Assembly: GCF_902686445.1 (NCBI RefSeq)
Contig: NC_062222.1
Coordinates: 130,455,035 to 130,519,034 of the forward strand
Direction of reading: 5' to 3'
Length of the DNA: 64,000 bases
Origin: Sciurus carolinensis
Taxonomy: Eukaryota > Chordata > Mammalia > Rodentia > Sciuridae
Shown: positions 19,716-31,812 of the stretch, piece by piece
Numbering within the stretch: the stretch's first letter is position 1
Layout: every line of letters starts with the position of its first letter
Translations under genes and position numbers: made by a program
Notes under the pieces: generated by a model
Databases searched by the model: none
What the model saw: the letters and a program-made list of their open reading frames with translations, nothing else
What the model was told of the DNA's origin: nothing

Positions 19716-20571
19716 GGTTGCTGTTATTATTTTTTATGACATGAAATGTGACCTATTCCAGGACTCTCCCCCAGTTCCCACCAACAGGAAAAATGATACC
19801 ATGAGGATGCCTGTCTCCCATGTGTCTCTCTCAGGATGCCTGACTGTTCTGCTCTCAGTCAACCTGGACTATTATGATTCTCATCAGACAGCTGGTGGCC
19901 ACATTGGTTAATGGCAGCTTCCATGAAGCTTTTTGGTGTTGCAGAGTGACTTCAATAACGTTTCACAGTCATTAATAATAAGAACATGAACAGGAAGGCA
20001 GGCAGTAACATGTCATTTGCAGCCATGACTTCTAGCACTAATTTATACAATGTCTTGTTGGTCCTTAATGTTTGTCTCTCTCTCTCCTGGTCTTTTAAAT
20101 AGTGCTGGAATGTGCCGTTTGAGCAAGTGCACCTGCCCCACACCCAGGAAGTTCTTCCCCCAAGAACTGTTCTTCTCTGGGAAACTCCCCAGATTCTGAA
20201 TACTTGCACTGGGGCGTGCCATTGTATGGTGTAAATGGGGACATTCACTTAAACCTGGTGGTTGAGCTGCCCTTGACCATGTCCCTGAAGCAAAGGAGGA
20301 ATGAGCTGAGTGTGATGTTCTCCGGGGGCATTTCAGGTGCTTCATCCTTTCCTAGATTCTAGTAATTACTTCTAGAACCCTCTTCTGACCAGCTATGTTT
20401 CTTTACTTTCCTAGGAAATACTTATCAGAAAGAGAGGTCAAATCTACTAGATAGAACTAGTCCAGGTCTGGGGATTTTATTATCAAATATTGTGCATAGG
20501 AGCTGTGTGATTATTAGGAAACAAAAATTCTGGTTCTGGGGAAAGGTCCAAGCATGTTTTTCTTTTTCTTT
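19716..20571. other. No recognised feature
   Basis: Mixed single-copy-looking sequence. Frames at 19952-20248 and 20043-20345 (minus) overlap in different frames without recognisable domains. Confidence 0.4.
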
Positions 20572-20697
20572 AAATTTTTTTTTAAATTGGTAATATGACT
20601 TTATTTTATTTATTTATATGTGGTGCTGAGAATTGAATCCAGGGCCTCGCACATGCTAGGCAAGAGCTCTCCCACTGAGCCACAACCCCAGCCCCAA
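20572..20697 (-). mobile_element. ID-type (tRNA-derived) SINE
   Basis: Minus-strand ID unit: T-rich tail from about 20572, then 'gtggtgctgagaattgaatcc', 'gcctcgcacatgctaggcaa' and 'ccactgagccacaaccccag' at the right end (start of the element). A solitary ID rather than the B1 fusion. Polymerase III A and B box regions are recognisable, but it is a SINE, not a tRNA gene. Confidence 0.9.
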
Positions 20698-21500
20698 AGC
20701 ATGCTTGGGATTACTAATTCCAAACACAATGGTCAAAAAAATCACAGACTATACCAAATTTGCTGGAGGTAGGATGTGGGAAGAAGGAAGTTCTCCACTG
20801 GATATGCTCTGTTTGAAAACTGGACAAATATGTGAGACTCTGATAAAAAAAAGAACTAGGAATAAGAATTGTATTTGTACTCTCCAGAGAAATAGAAACA
20901 AAAGAATATGCATACTTTTCTTGAAGAATTGGTTCATATGGCTATGGAGGCTGAGATGTTCCAAGATCTGCCATCTGCAAACTAGAGTTTGAGGGAAGTT
21001 GGTGGTGTAATTCCATCTAAGTCAGAGGCCTGAGAGGCAGGGCTACTGATGGTATAAATCCTTATTCAAGGGCAGAAGATGACAGTGTCTCTACGCAAGC
21101 AGGCAGGTAAGAGACAATGATGAATTCCTCATTTCCCCCCAACCCCTTAAGCCCTCAAACAGAATGGATGGTTCTATCCACATTAGGGAAGGCAAGCTAC
21201 TTGGGGAGTCTTCCTACTCAAAGTTAATCTCATTCAGAATCACCTATAAATTGTGTTTAATCTGGGCATCCCATAACCCAGACAAGTTGGTACATGAAAA
21301 TTAATCATATCAAGAAGTAAAAAAATAGAAGCTTCTCATCAAAGCACAATAATCCACAAAAATGTAATGATCCCAAAACAAATTCTGCATTTTTTAAGAC
21401 ATGCATAGCATACAATAGCTAGAAAGTAGATAAAGTGTAATAGATATTATTATACATATAATAATCCTAAGCAAATTGATTAGGAGGCAGACACACACAC
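20698..21500. other. No recognised feature
   Basis: AT-rich mixed sequence. The frames at 20705-20992 and 20749-20964 oppose each other and are not convincing. Confidence 0.4.
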
Positions 21501-22115
21501 AACCCCATATTCACATTTGGCACACAACTGGAACATTCTATAAACACTGTTCTGTGTCTTTTGTTCCTTTAAATTTAACATACATTGTGGATATTTTCAC
21601 ATTGAAACCCATGATCCCATTAATATCATATTAGAACATGCTTTCTAATATTTTAGAGTATTTCATTATGTAAATGTACAAAATTTACAAACACATTACT
21701 TACTAATGAGCTTGTAGGTTATTTCCAGTTTGGAGTATTTTACTTTTTCTTTTGAAATCCTAAGCCATACTGCAGTGAATATCCTTAGCCTTATATTGTT
21801 GAGTGTATCTGTGGGTACTTAACTATAGAAAAAAATTCCTTGGAGAGAAATTTCTGAGTTAAAGGATATTTTTAATGGATATTCACCTTTTACCAAATTG
21901 ACCTTCAAAGAAGTGAGGCCAGCTTACTCCCATTTCTAGTGTGTGAATATCCGTTTCCCTAGAATCTTGCCAAAACCATGTTTTGTAATCCCTTTTAATC
22001 AATGCCAATCTGATAGGTAATAATAACAACATCCTGCTGTTTTAATTTGCATTTATTAAATCAATGAGTGAAGTTTGGCTTCTGCTCAGGCCATTTTGAG
22101 CAATTTCTATTTTTT
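21500..22115 (-). mobile_element. Ancient L1 (L1M/L1ME-like) relic
   Basis: The plus strand reads like the antisense of old L1 ORF2 end: 'ttgagtgtatctgtgggtac', 'accaaattgaccttcaaag', 'caatgccaatctgataggta' and 'gttttaatttgcatttatta'. All frames are broken. Confidence 0.6.
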
Positions 22116-24140
22116 TCTGAACCAAACACTTAAGAGGTGCCCAATAAATATTTGTTGAATAATTATACATTTTGCTTATGCTATGATTCCTTTTATGATT
22201 AGTCTGAATAATTCTTTATAGAGTAATAAATTAGCATTTCTTGATATAGTAGCAAATCTTTATTTTCTTATTTAATTTTTTATTGTTTATTTTTATGCAC
22301 AGACTTTTGGGCAGAGGTATTCATAAATTTGATATTCATTTTTTATTGTAGTCACATTTATTATTATTATTCTTAAAACAATTTACACCATCTAAATCAT
22401 GCTTACTTTCCTTTTTGCTCTCTGGTGAACACAATGTTCTTGCCCCTTCTGCCTGGGGACATTCCTCATGTGCTCTTCATACTGTCCTGTGATTCCTAGC
22501 TCTCCCCCTGGCTGTAGTCCCTTCCCATCCTCTCTGTCCATGTCAACACCAGCATTTGGGTGAGTTTCCGCTTGCCACAGGAAGCCTTGTTGCCCAGTAC
22601 CCCTGGGTATGGGCACCCGCCCTGTAGCATGGTGAGTGTGGAGGGGGCTGTACAGGTGTGCTGGGTGCTCAGTGCGGGGAACACATCTGGGAGTAGAAAG
22701 CTGCCACTAGGGAGGGTCTCTGCCAGGCTGAAGAAACTGTTCTTTGTCCTGCAGGAGTCAGAGCAGGACGCACTGTTCTTCAAGTTGCATGTTCAGTGTG
22801 AGCTTTAGATGAGAAGAACTGGGCTATCCACAGCCTGTGTTCCTTTGGGCTTTTCTTTCGGGAATTCCTATGTAGACATTTTTCTTCTGGGGTAGCTTCT
22901 CCAGTTGGCTCCTGTGGTCCCTGGTTTGGGTATATGTAACACAGACCTGAGGACCTGCTGACCTTACAGGGTTTCCCAGGTCTGGAAGGCAGGCTTTTGG
23001 ATGAGGTTGGTGAGTCCCAGCAGCATGTGCCTGAGCCCACTACATCCCTGGGCTGGCCCTCCTGTCTGCTTAGCACATTTCTCACTCTCTCTGCGTCTGA
23101 TGGCCACCCTCTTTATTGGAAAATTGGCCTCTCCTTCTTAGTTTGCTCTACCCAAGAGGGAAGATGATCTAGCTGGCACTGGAATTGGGGTCCTGAGTGA
23201 AGACCTGTAGGCCCCAGGGTTCTTGGGTCTGTCCACTGTGAGATCGCAGTGATAACAGCCTCTCATTTCTGGGCTCCCTAGTTAGGTCCTCAGTTCCTGA
23301 CTCCATGGGCCTTAGAGTTTTTGGGTTTCCTATGGTCTCACAGGCTATTCCTGCCAATTCAATAAGCACTTTTTCTCCCATCATTTGAAGGTGTCAGAAT
23401 CAGAATCTGCAGCAGGCACACTGGCAACTTGGCAGATATAAGAGCCTATTAGGGGCAGTGGTGCATGGAGGGAGGGGACGGAAGTCTTGTTCTGGTTCAG
23501 CATATCATTCTATTTGTAACCCAGGGCTAACACAGGTCTCCTGTGGGTTCTAGGTCACAAGGCTGGGAAGATTGGACCCCTTTACCTTATGGGCCAATTG
23601 AGACATGTGGAGAGCTGGGGACTTGATAGAACAGGGGAAGTCCTTGACAATTTCTGTACTATGGTGATTTTGCCAGGCTAATTATGAGCTGGTGTTTGGG
23701 ACCCTTGCTGGTTTCTTGGAGTTAGAACCAGGAAGCTCTGTCATCTGTTTGTGATTATGAGGCTCAGCCTGCCCCACCAAAGGCTCTCTGGCGCCTTTCC
23801 TGGTTGGAAACACATTCAACACATTTTTAGAAACCGCACTGAGAAGCCCTCCCTGAGAAAGTGACTAAACACTCTTAAGATTCTGAAAATATAAACAGTG
23901 CCGAGAAGTCCGTCCTAAGCTGTTTGGGACAAATGACTTGGCAATGGCGGAGAGTCAGAGGCAGCTAGCATTTGATTGGTGGAGATTATAAAATTCCTCG
24001 GAATGCCGGTGTTGTCAGTGAGCGCGCATTGAGCTCGCTCCCCATCTTCCTGCTGGAGCATTCTGGTTGCATTTGGGTCCTTCCGGGCACTTGGGAGAGA
24101 TGAGATATGCTGGGGCCCCTGTTCCCTTTCCATACCTTTC
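22116..24140. other. Long stretch without recognised gene
   Basis: First 270 bases are AT-rich, then moderately GC-rich, mostly repeat-poor. Several short frames exist on both strands (for example 22496-22783 minus, 22560-22808 plus, 22780-23085 minus) but they overlap and lack a domain, a signal peptide or codon bias. I see no exon-like structure with confidence. Confidence 0.4.
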
Positions 24141-24586
24141 TCCCAGTGCTGTATGTCATGAGTGAATTACGATCCTCCCAGTGCATGTTGAAGTCCTCAT
24201 CTTCAGGACCTCACAATGTAGCCTTATTTGAAAATAGTGTCATTGCAAATATCATTGATTATGATGAGGTTATATTAGAATATAGCCCTTTATCCAAAAG
24301 TATTGTTGTGATCAGAAGAAGAGAAAGGGACGCCCAGGAAGATGCTCTCTCATGATAAATGCAGAGATTGTAATGATCCAGTTGGATCTTCCCTGCAACA
24401 CCAAGGATTGGTGGTTATTTCCAGAAGCTAAGAAGAGCCCAAGATTCTTCCTTAAAGAATGCCTGGCCCTACTGACACCTTGATTTTGACCTTACAGGCT
24501 CCGAAATGTAAGACAATCAACTTACCTTGTTTTAAGTCACTCAGATGGTGGAACTTTGTTATAACAGTCCTAGGAAACCCACCTTA
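24141..24586 (+). mobile_element. MLT1-like LTR relic
   Basis: 'gtgcatgttgaagtcctcat', 'gtagccttatttgaaaatag', 'ctactgacaccttgattttg' and 'ttgttataacagtcctagg' occur in the MLT1 order. The frame 24107-24355 is spurious. Confidence 0.75.
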
Positions 24587-24639
24587 GTTCCAACCATATC
24601 CCTATCCTACATCAAACTGTCCGTGCTTCCCATCATGAC

Positions 24640-24800
24640 CTTTCATTCATTCATTCTATGAGTGTCTTTTAAGCACTGTTCCGGATCCAGTGTTGAGTGT
24701 GGGGTGAAAAAGATCACATGTGTAGTCCCCCTTTTCTCCAAGAGCTCAGAAACTGGGACAGGGATAGAAATGAACCTACCAACAGGTGAATCCATCTCTG
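24640..24800 (-). mobile_element. L2 relic
   Basis: 'ttcattcattctatgagtg' followed by 'agcactgttccggatccag' and 'cttttctccaagagctcag' follows the L2 3' end on the minus strand. Confidence 0.6.
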
Positions 24801-24840
24801 CCTTAGGTTCTTGGTATTTATTCTCCTTTACTGAACTCTA

Positions 24841-24842
<2 letters not shown>

Positions 24843-24882
<40 letters not shown>
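24843..24882. repeat. (TG)20 microsatellite
   Basis: Twenty perfect TG units, immediately left of the target-site duplication of L1 copy B. Likely polymorphic. Confidence 0.95.
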
Positions 24883-24884
<2 letters not shown>

Positions 24885-25124
24885 GCATGCTGAATCTTTT
24901 TTTTTAATATATTTTTATTGTAAACAAATGGGATACATGTTGTTTCTGTTTGTACATGGAGTAACGGCATACCATTTGTGTAATCATACATTTACATAGG
25001 GTAATAGTGTTTGATTCATTCTGTTATTTTTTCCTTCCCCCCCACACCTCCCACCCCTCTTTTCCCTCTATACAGTCCCTCCTTCCTCCATTCTTGCCCC
25101 CCTCCCAGCCCCCATTATGTGTCA

Positions 25125-28100
25125 TCATCCACTTATCAGCGAGATCACTCGTCCTTTGGTTTTGTGAGATTGACTTATTTCACTTAACATGATATTCTCC
25201 AATTTCATCCATTTGCCTGCAAATGCCATAATTTTATTATTCTTTATGGTTGAGTAATATTCCATTATATATATATACCACAGTTTCTTTATCCATTCAT
25301 CAATTGAAGGACATCTAGGTTGGTTCCACAATCTGGCTATTGTGAATTGAGCAGCTATGAACGTTGATGTGGCTGTATCTCTGTAGTATGCTGATTTTAA
25401 GTCCTTTGGGTATAGGCTGAGGAGTGGGATAGCTAGGTCAAATGGTGGGTCCATTCCAAGTTTTCTAAGGAACCTCCACACTGCTTTCCAGAGTGGCACC
25501 ATTAATTTGCAACCCCACCAGCAATGTATGAGTATACCTTTTTCCCCACATCCTCTCCAACACCTGTTGTTGCTTGTATTCTTGATAATCGCCATTCTAA
25601 TTGGGGTGAGATGGAATCTTAGGGTAGTTTTGATTTGCATTTCTCTTATTACTAGAGATGTTGAACATTTTTTCATATATCTGTTGATTGTTTGTAGATT
25701 TTCTTCTGTGAAGTGTCTCTTCATTTCCTTAGTCCATTTGTTGATTGGGTTATTTGTATTCTTGGTGTAGAATTTTTTTGAGTTCTTTATGTATTCTGGA
25801 AATTAGTGCTCTATCTGAAGTATGAGTGGCAAAGATTTTCTCCCACTCTGTAGGCTCTCTTTTCACATTGCTGATAGTTTACTTTGCTGAGAGGAAGTCT
25901 TTTAGTTTGAATCTATCCCAGTTATTGATTCTTGCTTTTATTTCTTGTGGTATGGGAGTCCTGTTAGTCTGATCCTAAACCGACATGTTGAAGATTTGGA
26001 ACTACTTTTTCTTCTATAAGATGCAGGGTGTCTGGTCTGATTCTGAGGTCCATGGTCCATTTTGAGTTGAGTTTTGTGCAGGGTGAGAGATAGGGGCTTA
26101 GTTTCATTCCGTTGCATATGGATTTCCAGTTTTCCCAGCACCATTTGTTGAAGAGGCTATCTTTTCTCCATTGCATATCTTTGGCAGCTTTGTCTAGTAT
26201 GAGAAAATTGTATTTATTTGGGTTTGTGTCCATGTCCTCTATTCTGTACCATTGACCTACCTGTCTATTTTGGTACCAATACCATGCCATTTTTGTTACT
26301 ATTGCTTTGTAGTACAGTTGAAGTTCTGGTATTGTGATACCTCCTGTTTCATTCTTCCTGCTAAGGATTGCCTTAGCTATTCTGGGTTTCTTATTCTTCC
26401 AGATGAATTTCATGATTGCTTGCTCTATTTCTGTGAGGTACATCATTGGGATTTTAATCGGAATTGCACTGAATCTGTATAGCACTTTTGGTAGTATGGC
26501 CATTTTGACAATATTAATTCTGCCTATCCAAGAACATGGGAGAACTTTCCATCTTCTAAGGACTTCCTCAATTTCTTTCTTTGGTGTTTTGTAGTTTTCA
26601 TGGTAGAGATCTTTTACCTCTTTGGTTAGATTGATTCCCATGTATTTTTTTTTTTTTTTTGAGGCTACTGCAAACGGAGTTGTTTTCCTCATTTCCTTTC
26701 AGATGTTTCATCGCTTGAGTATAAAAATGCTTTAGATTTATGCATGTTGATTTATAGCCTGCTATTTCGCTGAATTCATTGATGAGGTCTAGAAGTTTTC
26801 TGGAGGAGGTTTTGGATCCTCTAAATATAGAATCATGTCATCAGCAAATAGTGACAGCTTAAGTTCCTCTTTTCCTATTTGTATCCCTTTAATTTCTTTA
26901 GTCTGTCTAATTGCTCTGGCTAGAGTTTTGAGGACAATGTTGAATAGAAATGGTCAAAGAGGACATCCCTGTCTTGTTCCCATTTTTAAAGGGAATGGTT
27001 TTTCTCCATTAAGAATGATGTTGGCCATGGGCTTAGCATAAATAGCCTTTACAATGTTCAGGTATGTTCCTACTAACCCTATTTTTTTCTAGTGTTTTGA
27101 GCATGAAGGGGTGTTGTATTTTGTCGAATGCTTTTTCTGCATCAATTGAAATAACCATATGATTCTTATCCTTAAGTCTATTGACATGATGGATTACGTT
27201 TATTGATTTACGGATGTTAAACCATCCTTGCATTCCAGGGATGAACCCCATTTGATTGTGGTGCACAATTTTCTTAATATGTTTTTGGATACGGTTTGCC
27301 AATATTTTGTTAAGGATCTTTGCATCTATATTCATCAAGGATATTGGTCTAAAATTTTCTTTCCTTGATGTGTCTTTTTCTGGTTTGGATATGAGGGTGA
27401 TATTAGTTTCACAGAATGAGTTTGGTAGGGTACCCTCCTTTTCTATTTCCTGGAATACTTCGAGAAGTATTGGAATGAGTTCTTCTTTGAAGATCTTGTA
27501 GAACTCGGCTGAGAATCCATCTGGTCCTGGACTTTTCTTGGATGGTAGATTTTTAATGGCTTCTTCTATTTCATTGCTTGATATTGATCTGTTTAAATTG
27601 TGTATGTCCCCCTGGTTCAGTTTGGGAGGAGCATATGTCTCTAGAAATTTGTCAATGTCTTCAGTAGTTTCTATTTTGTTGGAATACAGATTTTTGAAGT
27701 AGCTTCTCATTATGTTACATATCTCAGTGGTGTCTGTCATGATATTTCCTTTTTCATCATGAATTTTAGTAATTTGAGTTTTCTCTCTTCTTCTCTTTGT
27801 TAGTGTGGCTAAGGGTTTGTCTATTTTGTTTACTTTTTCAAAGAACCAACTTTTTGTTTTGTCAGTTTCTTGTGATTTTAATTATTTCCTGTCTTATACT
27901 ACTTTTGCTGTTATTCTGTTATTATTTTTCTAGGGCTTTGAGCTGTAATGTTAGGTCATTTAGTTGTTGACTTTTCATTCTTTTCTGGAATGCACTCCAT
28001 GCAATGAATTTTCCTCTTAGTACTGCTTTCATAGTGTCCCAGAGATTTTGATATGTTGTATCGTTGTTCTCATTCACCTCTAAGAATTTTTTTTATCTCC

Positions 28101-28890
28101 TCCCTGATATTTTCTGTTATCCATGTTTCAGTCAATAGCATATTATTTAGTCTCCAGGTGTTGGAGTAATTTCTGTTTTTTATTTTGTCATTGATTTCTA
28201 CTCTCAGTCCATTATGGTCTGATAGAACATAAGGAAATATCTCTATTGTTTTGCATTTCCTAAGGGCTGCTTTGTTGCATAATATATGGTCTATTTTCAA
28301 GAAGGTTCCATGTGCTGCTGAGAAGAAAGTGAATCCACTCGATGATGGATGGAATATTCTGTATATGTCTATTAAGTCTAGGTTATTGATTGTGTTATTG
28401 AGTCTATGGTTTCTTTGGTTGGTTTTTGTTTGGAAGATCTACCTAGTGGAGACGGCAGTGTGTTAAAGTCCCCCAGAATTATTGTGTTTGATTCCTGAAA
28501 TTGAGAAGGATTTGTTTGATGTACAGGGATGAACCATTGTTTGGGGCATAAATATTTACTATCATTATGTCTTCCTGATTTATGGTTCCCTTAAGCAGTA
28601 TGAAATGTCCTTCTTTATCCCTTCTGACTAACTTTGGCCTGAAGTCCACTTTATCTGATATAAGGATGGAAACCCCCACTTTTTTACTGAGTCCATGTGC
28701 ATGGTAGTTTTTTTCCCATCCTTTCACCTTTAGCCTGTAGATGTCTTTTTCTGAGCTGAGTCTCTTGCAGGCAGCATATTGTTGGGTCTTTCTTTTTAAT
28801 CCATTCTGCCAGTCTATGTCTTTTGATTGATGAGTTTAGGCTATTAACATTCAGGGTTATTAGTAAGATGTGATTTGTATTCCCAGTCAT
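25125..28890 (-). pseudogene. L1 copy B ORF2 relic
   Basis: Endonuclease plus reverse transcriptase protein in broken frames. Endonuclease: 28684-28890 ('LNVNSLNSSIKRHR', 'CCLQETQL'), 28479-28727 ('MIVNIYAPN') and 28070-28300 with the SDH motif ('YVLSDHNGLRVEIN'). Reverse transcriptase: 27033-27740 with '[17 protein letters not shown]' and the first catalytic Asp in 'DAEKAFDKI'. The FADD catalytic codons lie at 26837-26848 and are intact. 25964-26692 carries the thumb and beyond. 25125-25724 holds the C-terminal Cys motif C-x3-C-x7-H-x4-C. At least three frame changes separate these pieces. Confidence 0.93.
26641..26660. repeat. T-run in ORF2 relic
   Basis: Homopolymer T tract about 14 long on the plus strand, translated as a lysine run on the minus strand. 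A likely site of slippage. Confidence 0.85.
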
Positions 28891-28945
28891 TTGGGCTCAT
28901 TTTTGTTTTTAAGTTGGCTTGGTTTCTCCTTTGAGTGGTTTTTCT

Positions 28946-29979
28946 CTAAGGTCGTACCTCCCTTTGCTGACCTACAATGCTGTTTTTCATTTCTTCCTCA
29001 TGGAATATTTTGTTGAGAACATTCTGTAACGCAGGTTTTCTATTTGTAAATTCTTTTAACTTTTGTTTATCATAGAAGGATTTTATTTCATCTTCAAATC
29101 TGAAGGTTAGTTTTGCTGGGTATAGGATTCTTGGTTGGCAACCAAGTTCTTTCAGAGTTTGAAATATGTTGTTCCAGGCCCTTCTAGCTTTTAGAGTCTG
29201 GGTTGAGAAGTCTGCTGCTATCCATATTGGTCTCCCCCTATATGTAATCTGATGCTTTTCTCTTGCGGCCTTCAAAATCCTGTCTTTATTTTGAATGTTA
29301 GGCATTTTCAATATAATGTGCCTTGGTGTGGATCTGTTGTGATTTTGTGCATTTGGTGTTCTGTAAGCCTCTTGTATTTGATTTTCCATTTCATTCTTCA
29401 GGTTTGTGAAATTTTCTGATATTATTTCATTGAATAGGTTGTTCATTCCTTTGGTTTGTATTTCTGTGCCTTCCTCAATCCCAGTAATTCTTAAATTTGG
29501 TCTTTTCATGATGTCCCATAGTTCTTGGAGATTCTGTTCATGATTTCTTACCATCTTTTCTGTTTGGACAACTTTATTTTCAAGATTAAATATTTTGTCT
29601 TAATTGTCTGATGTTCTGTCTTCCAAGTGGTTTAGTCTTTTGGTGATGCTTTCCATTGAGTTTTTATTTGGTTTATTGTTTTCTTCATTTCAAGGATTTC
29701 TGTTTGTTATTTTATTTTATTTTTTTGAGAATCTCCATCTCTTTGTTGAAATGATCTTTTGCTTCCTGCAGGTGCTCTTTCAACTGCTTATTGGTATTAT
29801 CATTCATTGCCTGCATTTGCTCTCTTATCTCATCCTTTGCTTCACAAATCATCTTAATCATGTATAATCTGATATCCTTTTCTGACATTTATTCTAACAT
29901 ACTGTCATTGGATTCTATTAATATAGAATCTAGATTTGTTTGGATCATTTTCTTCCCTTGTTTTTTTCATGTTGTTCAT
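28946..29979 (-). pseudogene. L1 copy B ORF1 relic
   Basis: L1 RNA-binding chaperone, about 345 codons long, as expected. Start codon at 29977-29979 with an N-terminal 'MNNMKKTREEND'; the frame soon meets a stop. The coiled-coil region spans about 29560-29930. The open C-terminal part 28946-29554 (202 aa) keeps the RRM-like ('NIQNKDRILKAAREKHQI') and C-terminal domains ('RRAWNNIFQTLKELGCQPR', 'KLTFRFEDEIKSFYDKQKL'). Confidence 0.92.
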
Positions 29980-31389
29980 GTATCTTCCCCTCTAGCAGTG
30001 TAGATCTGGGGTATTGCAGATTTCCCCCTATAGGCTTATAGTGGCCCTATAGGTTTCCAAAATCTTTTCTTTAAGGGGAGATCAATATTAGCAGTGCCCA
30101 ATTCAGACACTATACAATCCTAGATCAAATAGCCCCTACAAGGACAATAACAAAATTGTCATAATAAACAGAATGAGTTCAAATATTATCTTCTGTATAA
30201 CAAACAGATTTGCAATAAGGTCTGCAGTTTCTAACGGAGGACAAAGAGGATGCAGAGGGATGTAGGATGTAGCTGTTAATGGGATAAGAAAAGAATATAC
30301 AGACGTTCTAGATAATAGAAAGGGTGAGAGTGTAATCAAAAGAAATTGGATGTTAGCATGCAAAAAGGGAGAAAGAGACTCTGAGGGAACAGGTAAACAA
30401 AAGGAAAAGAGAGCCAAAAAAAGTAAAGAAATAAAAACTTAGAATTGTTCAATAAGGAGAAAAAAGAAAATCTACAGTATAACAGTCATATAGTAATCAA
30501 ACCTCCCAATGTTCAGTAGCCTGATGCATGAGAGGTACCTGACAATGAGCTTCAAGCCTCCCGCAGGTGTCTCAGGATGGGATTTGCCCCACCTAAAAAT
30601 CAGAGGTACGGCTTCTAGGATTATCCAAGATCGCTGCTCTGGCTTCCAAATGTGTTGGCAAATGGGGAGCTGCAGTTCGGGGTGTGGATGTGGTCAGCTG
30701 GAGGTCCTAGAGGTGGGGTGCGGTTGGTCAGGCAGGGGTCCTGGAGTTCGGGTTTGTTTGGTGTGGTTGCGGAATCCTGGAGGCCAGGTGCAATCAGTCG
30801 GTCTGGGGGCCCGGTGATAGGACGTGGTCAGTTGGTCTGGGGTCCCAGTGACTGGGAGCAGTCAGTCAACGTGAGGGCCCTGGAGGCAGGGGGTGATCTG
30901 TCGGGCTGAGGGATCCTGGAATCAGGGCTCAGTCAGTCCATCCAGGGGTCCTATGGGGCCTGGCTGATGTCTCAAAATGGCAGCAGCCACGTGTAACCAA
31001 ACCTGCAGGTACTGTGACAGAGAACTTCCAGGCAACAGCAGGCAACTGGTGCTCCACTGGTGGTGTGTGGTCAGTCTGCTGGCAGCCGTCAGACGATCGG
31101 GAGGTGAACCTTGGGTGGTGGGTGATGGATAGGTGAAAGGCAGGCGATGGACAGTCAAGAGGCAGGGAAATGGCGATGACAGGTGCCTGACAGTGAGAAA
31201 TCTGCACTCAAAAAAGGCATCGGTATGCTGGCAGACTGCAGGTGATCACAGTAGACAAATAGGGTAAACAGCAGGTGATCAATAAGCAGAAAAAACTGCC
31301 TCACCAAGAAACAGATATCCTCTGCTTGAAACCAGACTTATGGAGCGACAAGGAACGCAGCCTCCCTCTAGTCCACCATCTTGGATCTC
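29980..31389 (-). promoter_or_regulatory. L1 copy B 5'UTR with YY1-type site
   Basis: A 1.4-kb 5'UTR. Its outer end on the minus strand reads GAGATCCAAGATGGTGGAC, the YY1-binding arrangement that positions L1 transcription start; the CCATCTT core is at 31375-31381 on the plus strand. The inner part holds about eight 35-bp tandem units at 30664-30969. As a sense promoter it would drive minus-strand transcription toward ORF1. Confidence 0.85.
30664..30969 (-). repeat. About eight degenerate 35-bp tandem units in L1 5'UTR
   Basis: Units start at about 30664, 30702, 30735, 30771, 30806, 30840, 30875, 30910 and (partial) 30945. A shared pattern on the plus strand is GGGTCCTGGAGGCAGGG followed by a GTCAGTCGGTCTG-like half. 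Lengths are 34-37 bases and four consecutive units are exactly 34-35. Resembles the monomer arrays of rodent L1 promoters, but with a much shorter unit. Confidence 0.85.
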
Positions 31390-31439
31390 TGCATGCTGAA
31401 TCTTTAAACACATTGTTCACGTTTCCCCAAAGACTATTT

Positions 31440-31812
31440 TCTTAACTGCTGTTGGGGTATCAGAGCATAATAAACATATTATTATAAGCAAAAGTAGTAT
31501 ATTCTAAAATAACAATAATGGTATAGTAAACATGTAATTTAGTAAAATAGTAATTTGTCATCCTTAGCAAGTATTATGTACTATCCATAATTATCTGTGC
31601 TTTATCTCTATATGACTGACACTATGGGTTTATTTACACCTGTGTCACCAACAAACTCCTGAGCTATGGCTTTCACTCCAGTATCGTGACAACTACAATG
31701 TTACTAGGTAAATGGAATGCCTTAGCTCTGTTAGAGTTTTATGGAACAACTGTCATATATGTGGTCTGTTGCTTATGGTCACTATTTAGTTTGTGTGTGA
31801 CTGTCACTTGTG
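31440..31812 (+). mobile_element. Tigger-like (Tc1/mariner, pogo) DNA transposon relic
   Basis: 'aagtattatgtactatccat', 'gggtttatttacacctgtg', 'gttttatggaacaactgtca' and 'gtggtctgttgcttatggtc' follow the 3' half of a Tigger-family element, ending near 'tgtgactgtca', the decayed terminal inverted repeat. Non-autonomous remnant, no transposase frame. Confidence 0.7.

Larger units (their letters stand above)
24900..31389 (-). mobile_element. Complete L1 (copy B), inactive
   Basis: A structurally complete LINE-1 of about 6.5 kb on the minus strand. A 16-bp target duplication TGCATGCTGAATCTTT lies at 24884-24899 and 31390-31405, and the pre-insertion site reads CTTT/AAAC, a good L1 endonuclease target. 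Order from right: 5'UTR 29980-31389, ORF1 28946-29979, ORF2 25125-28890, 3'UTR 24910-25124, short T-run. Both ORFs are broken by frameshifts and stops, so it cannot move by itself. Confidence 0.95.

Noticed and set aside
20572..20697. tRNA gene
   Set aside because: The A/B-box-like words belong to an ID SINE with a T-rich (A-tail) end; no cloverleaf or anticodon arm that can be supported.
22496..23085. Possible exon cluster from overlapping frames
   Set aside because: Frames on both strands, none with a domain; no consistent splice-site pattern.
25507..25770. Hydrophobic small frames on the plus strand over the L1s (also 5670-5915, 8829-9083, 29604-29867)
   Set aside because: They are antisense translations of L1 coding sequence; lysine/asparagine-rich ORFs read backwards give Leu/Phe/Ile-rich false membrane proteins.
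30664..30969. Regular 35-bp repeats as a CRISPR array
   Set aside because: Units are contiguous and degenerate with no unique spacers, and the host is a mammal; they belong to the L1 5'UTR.
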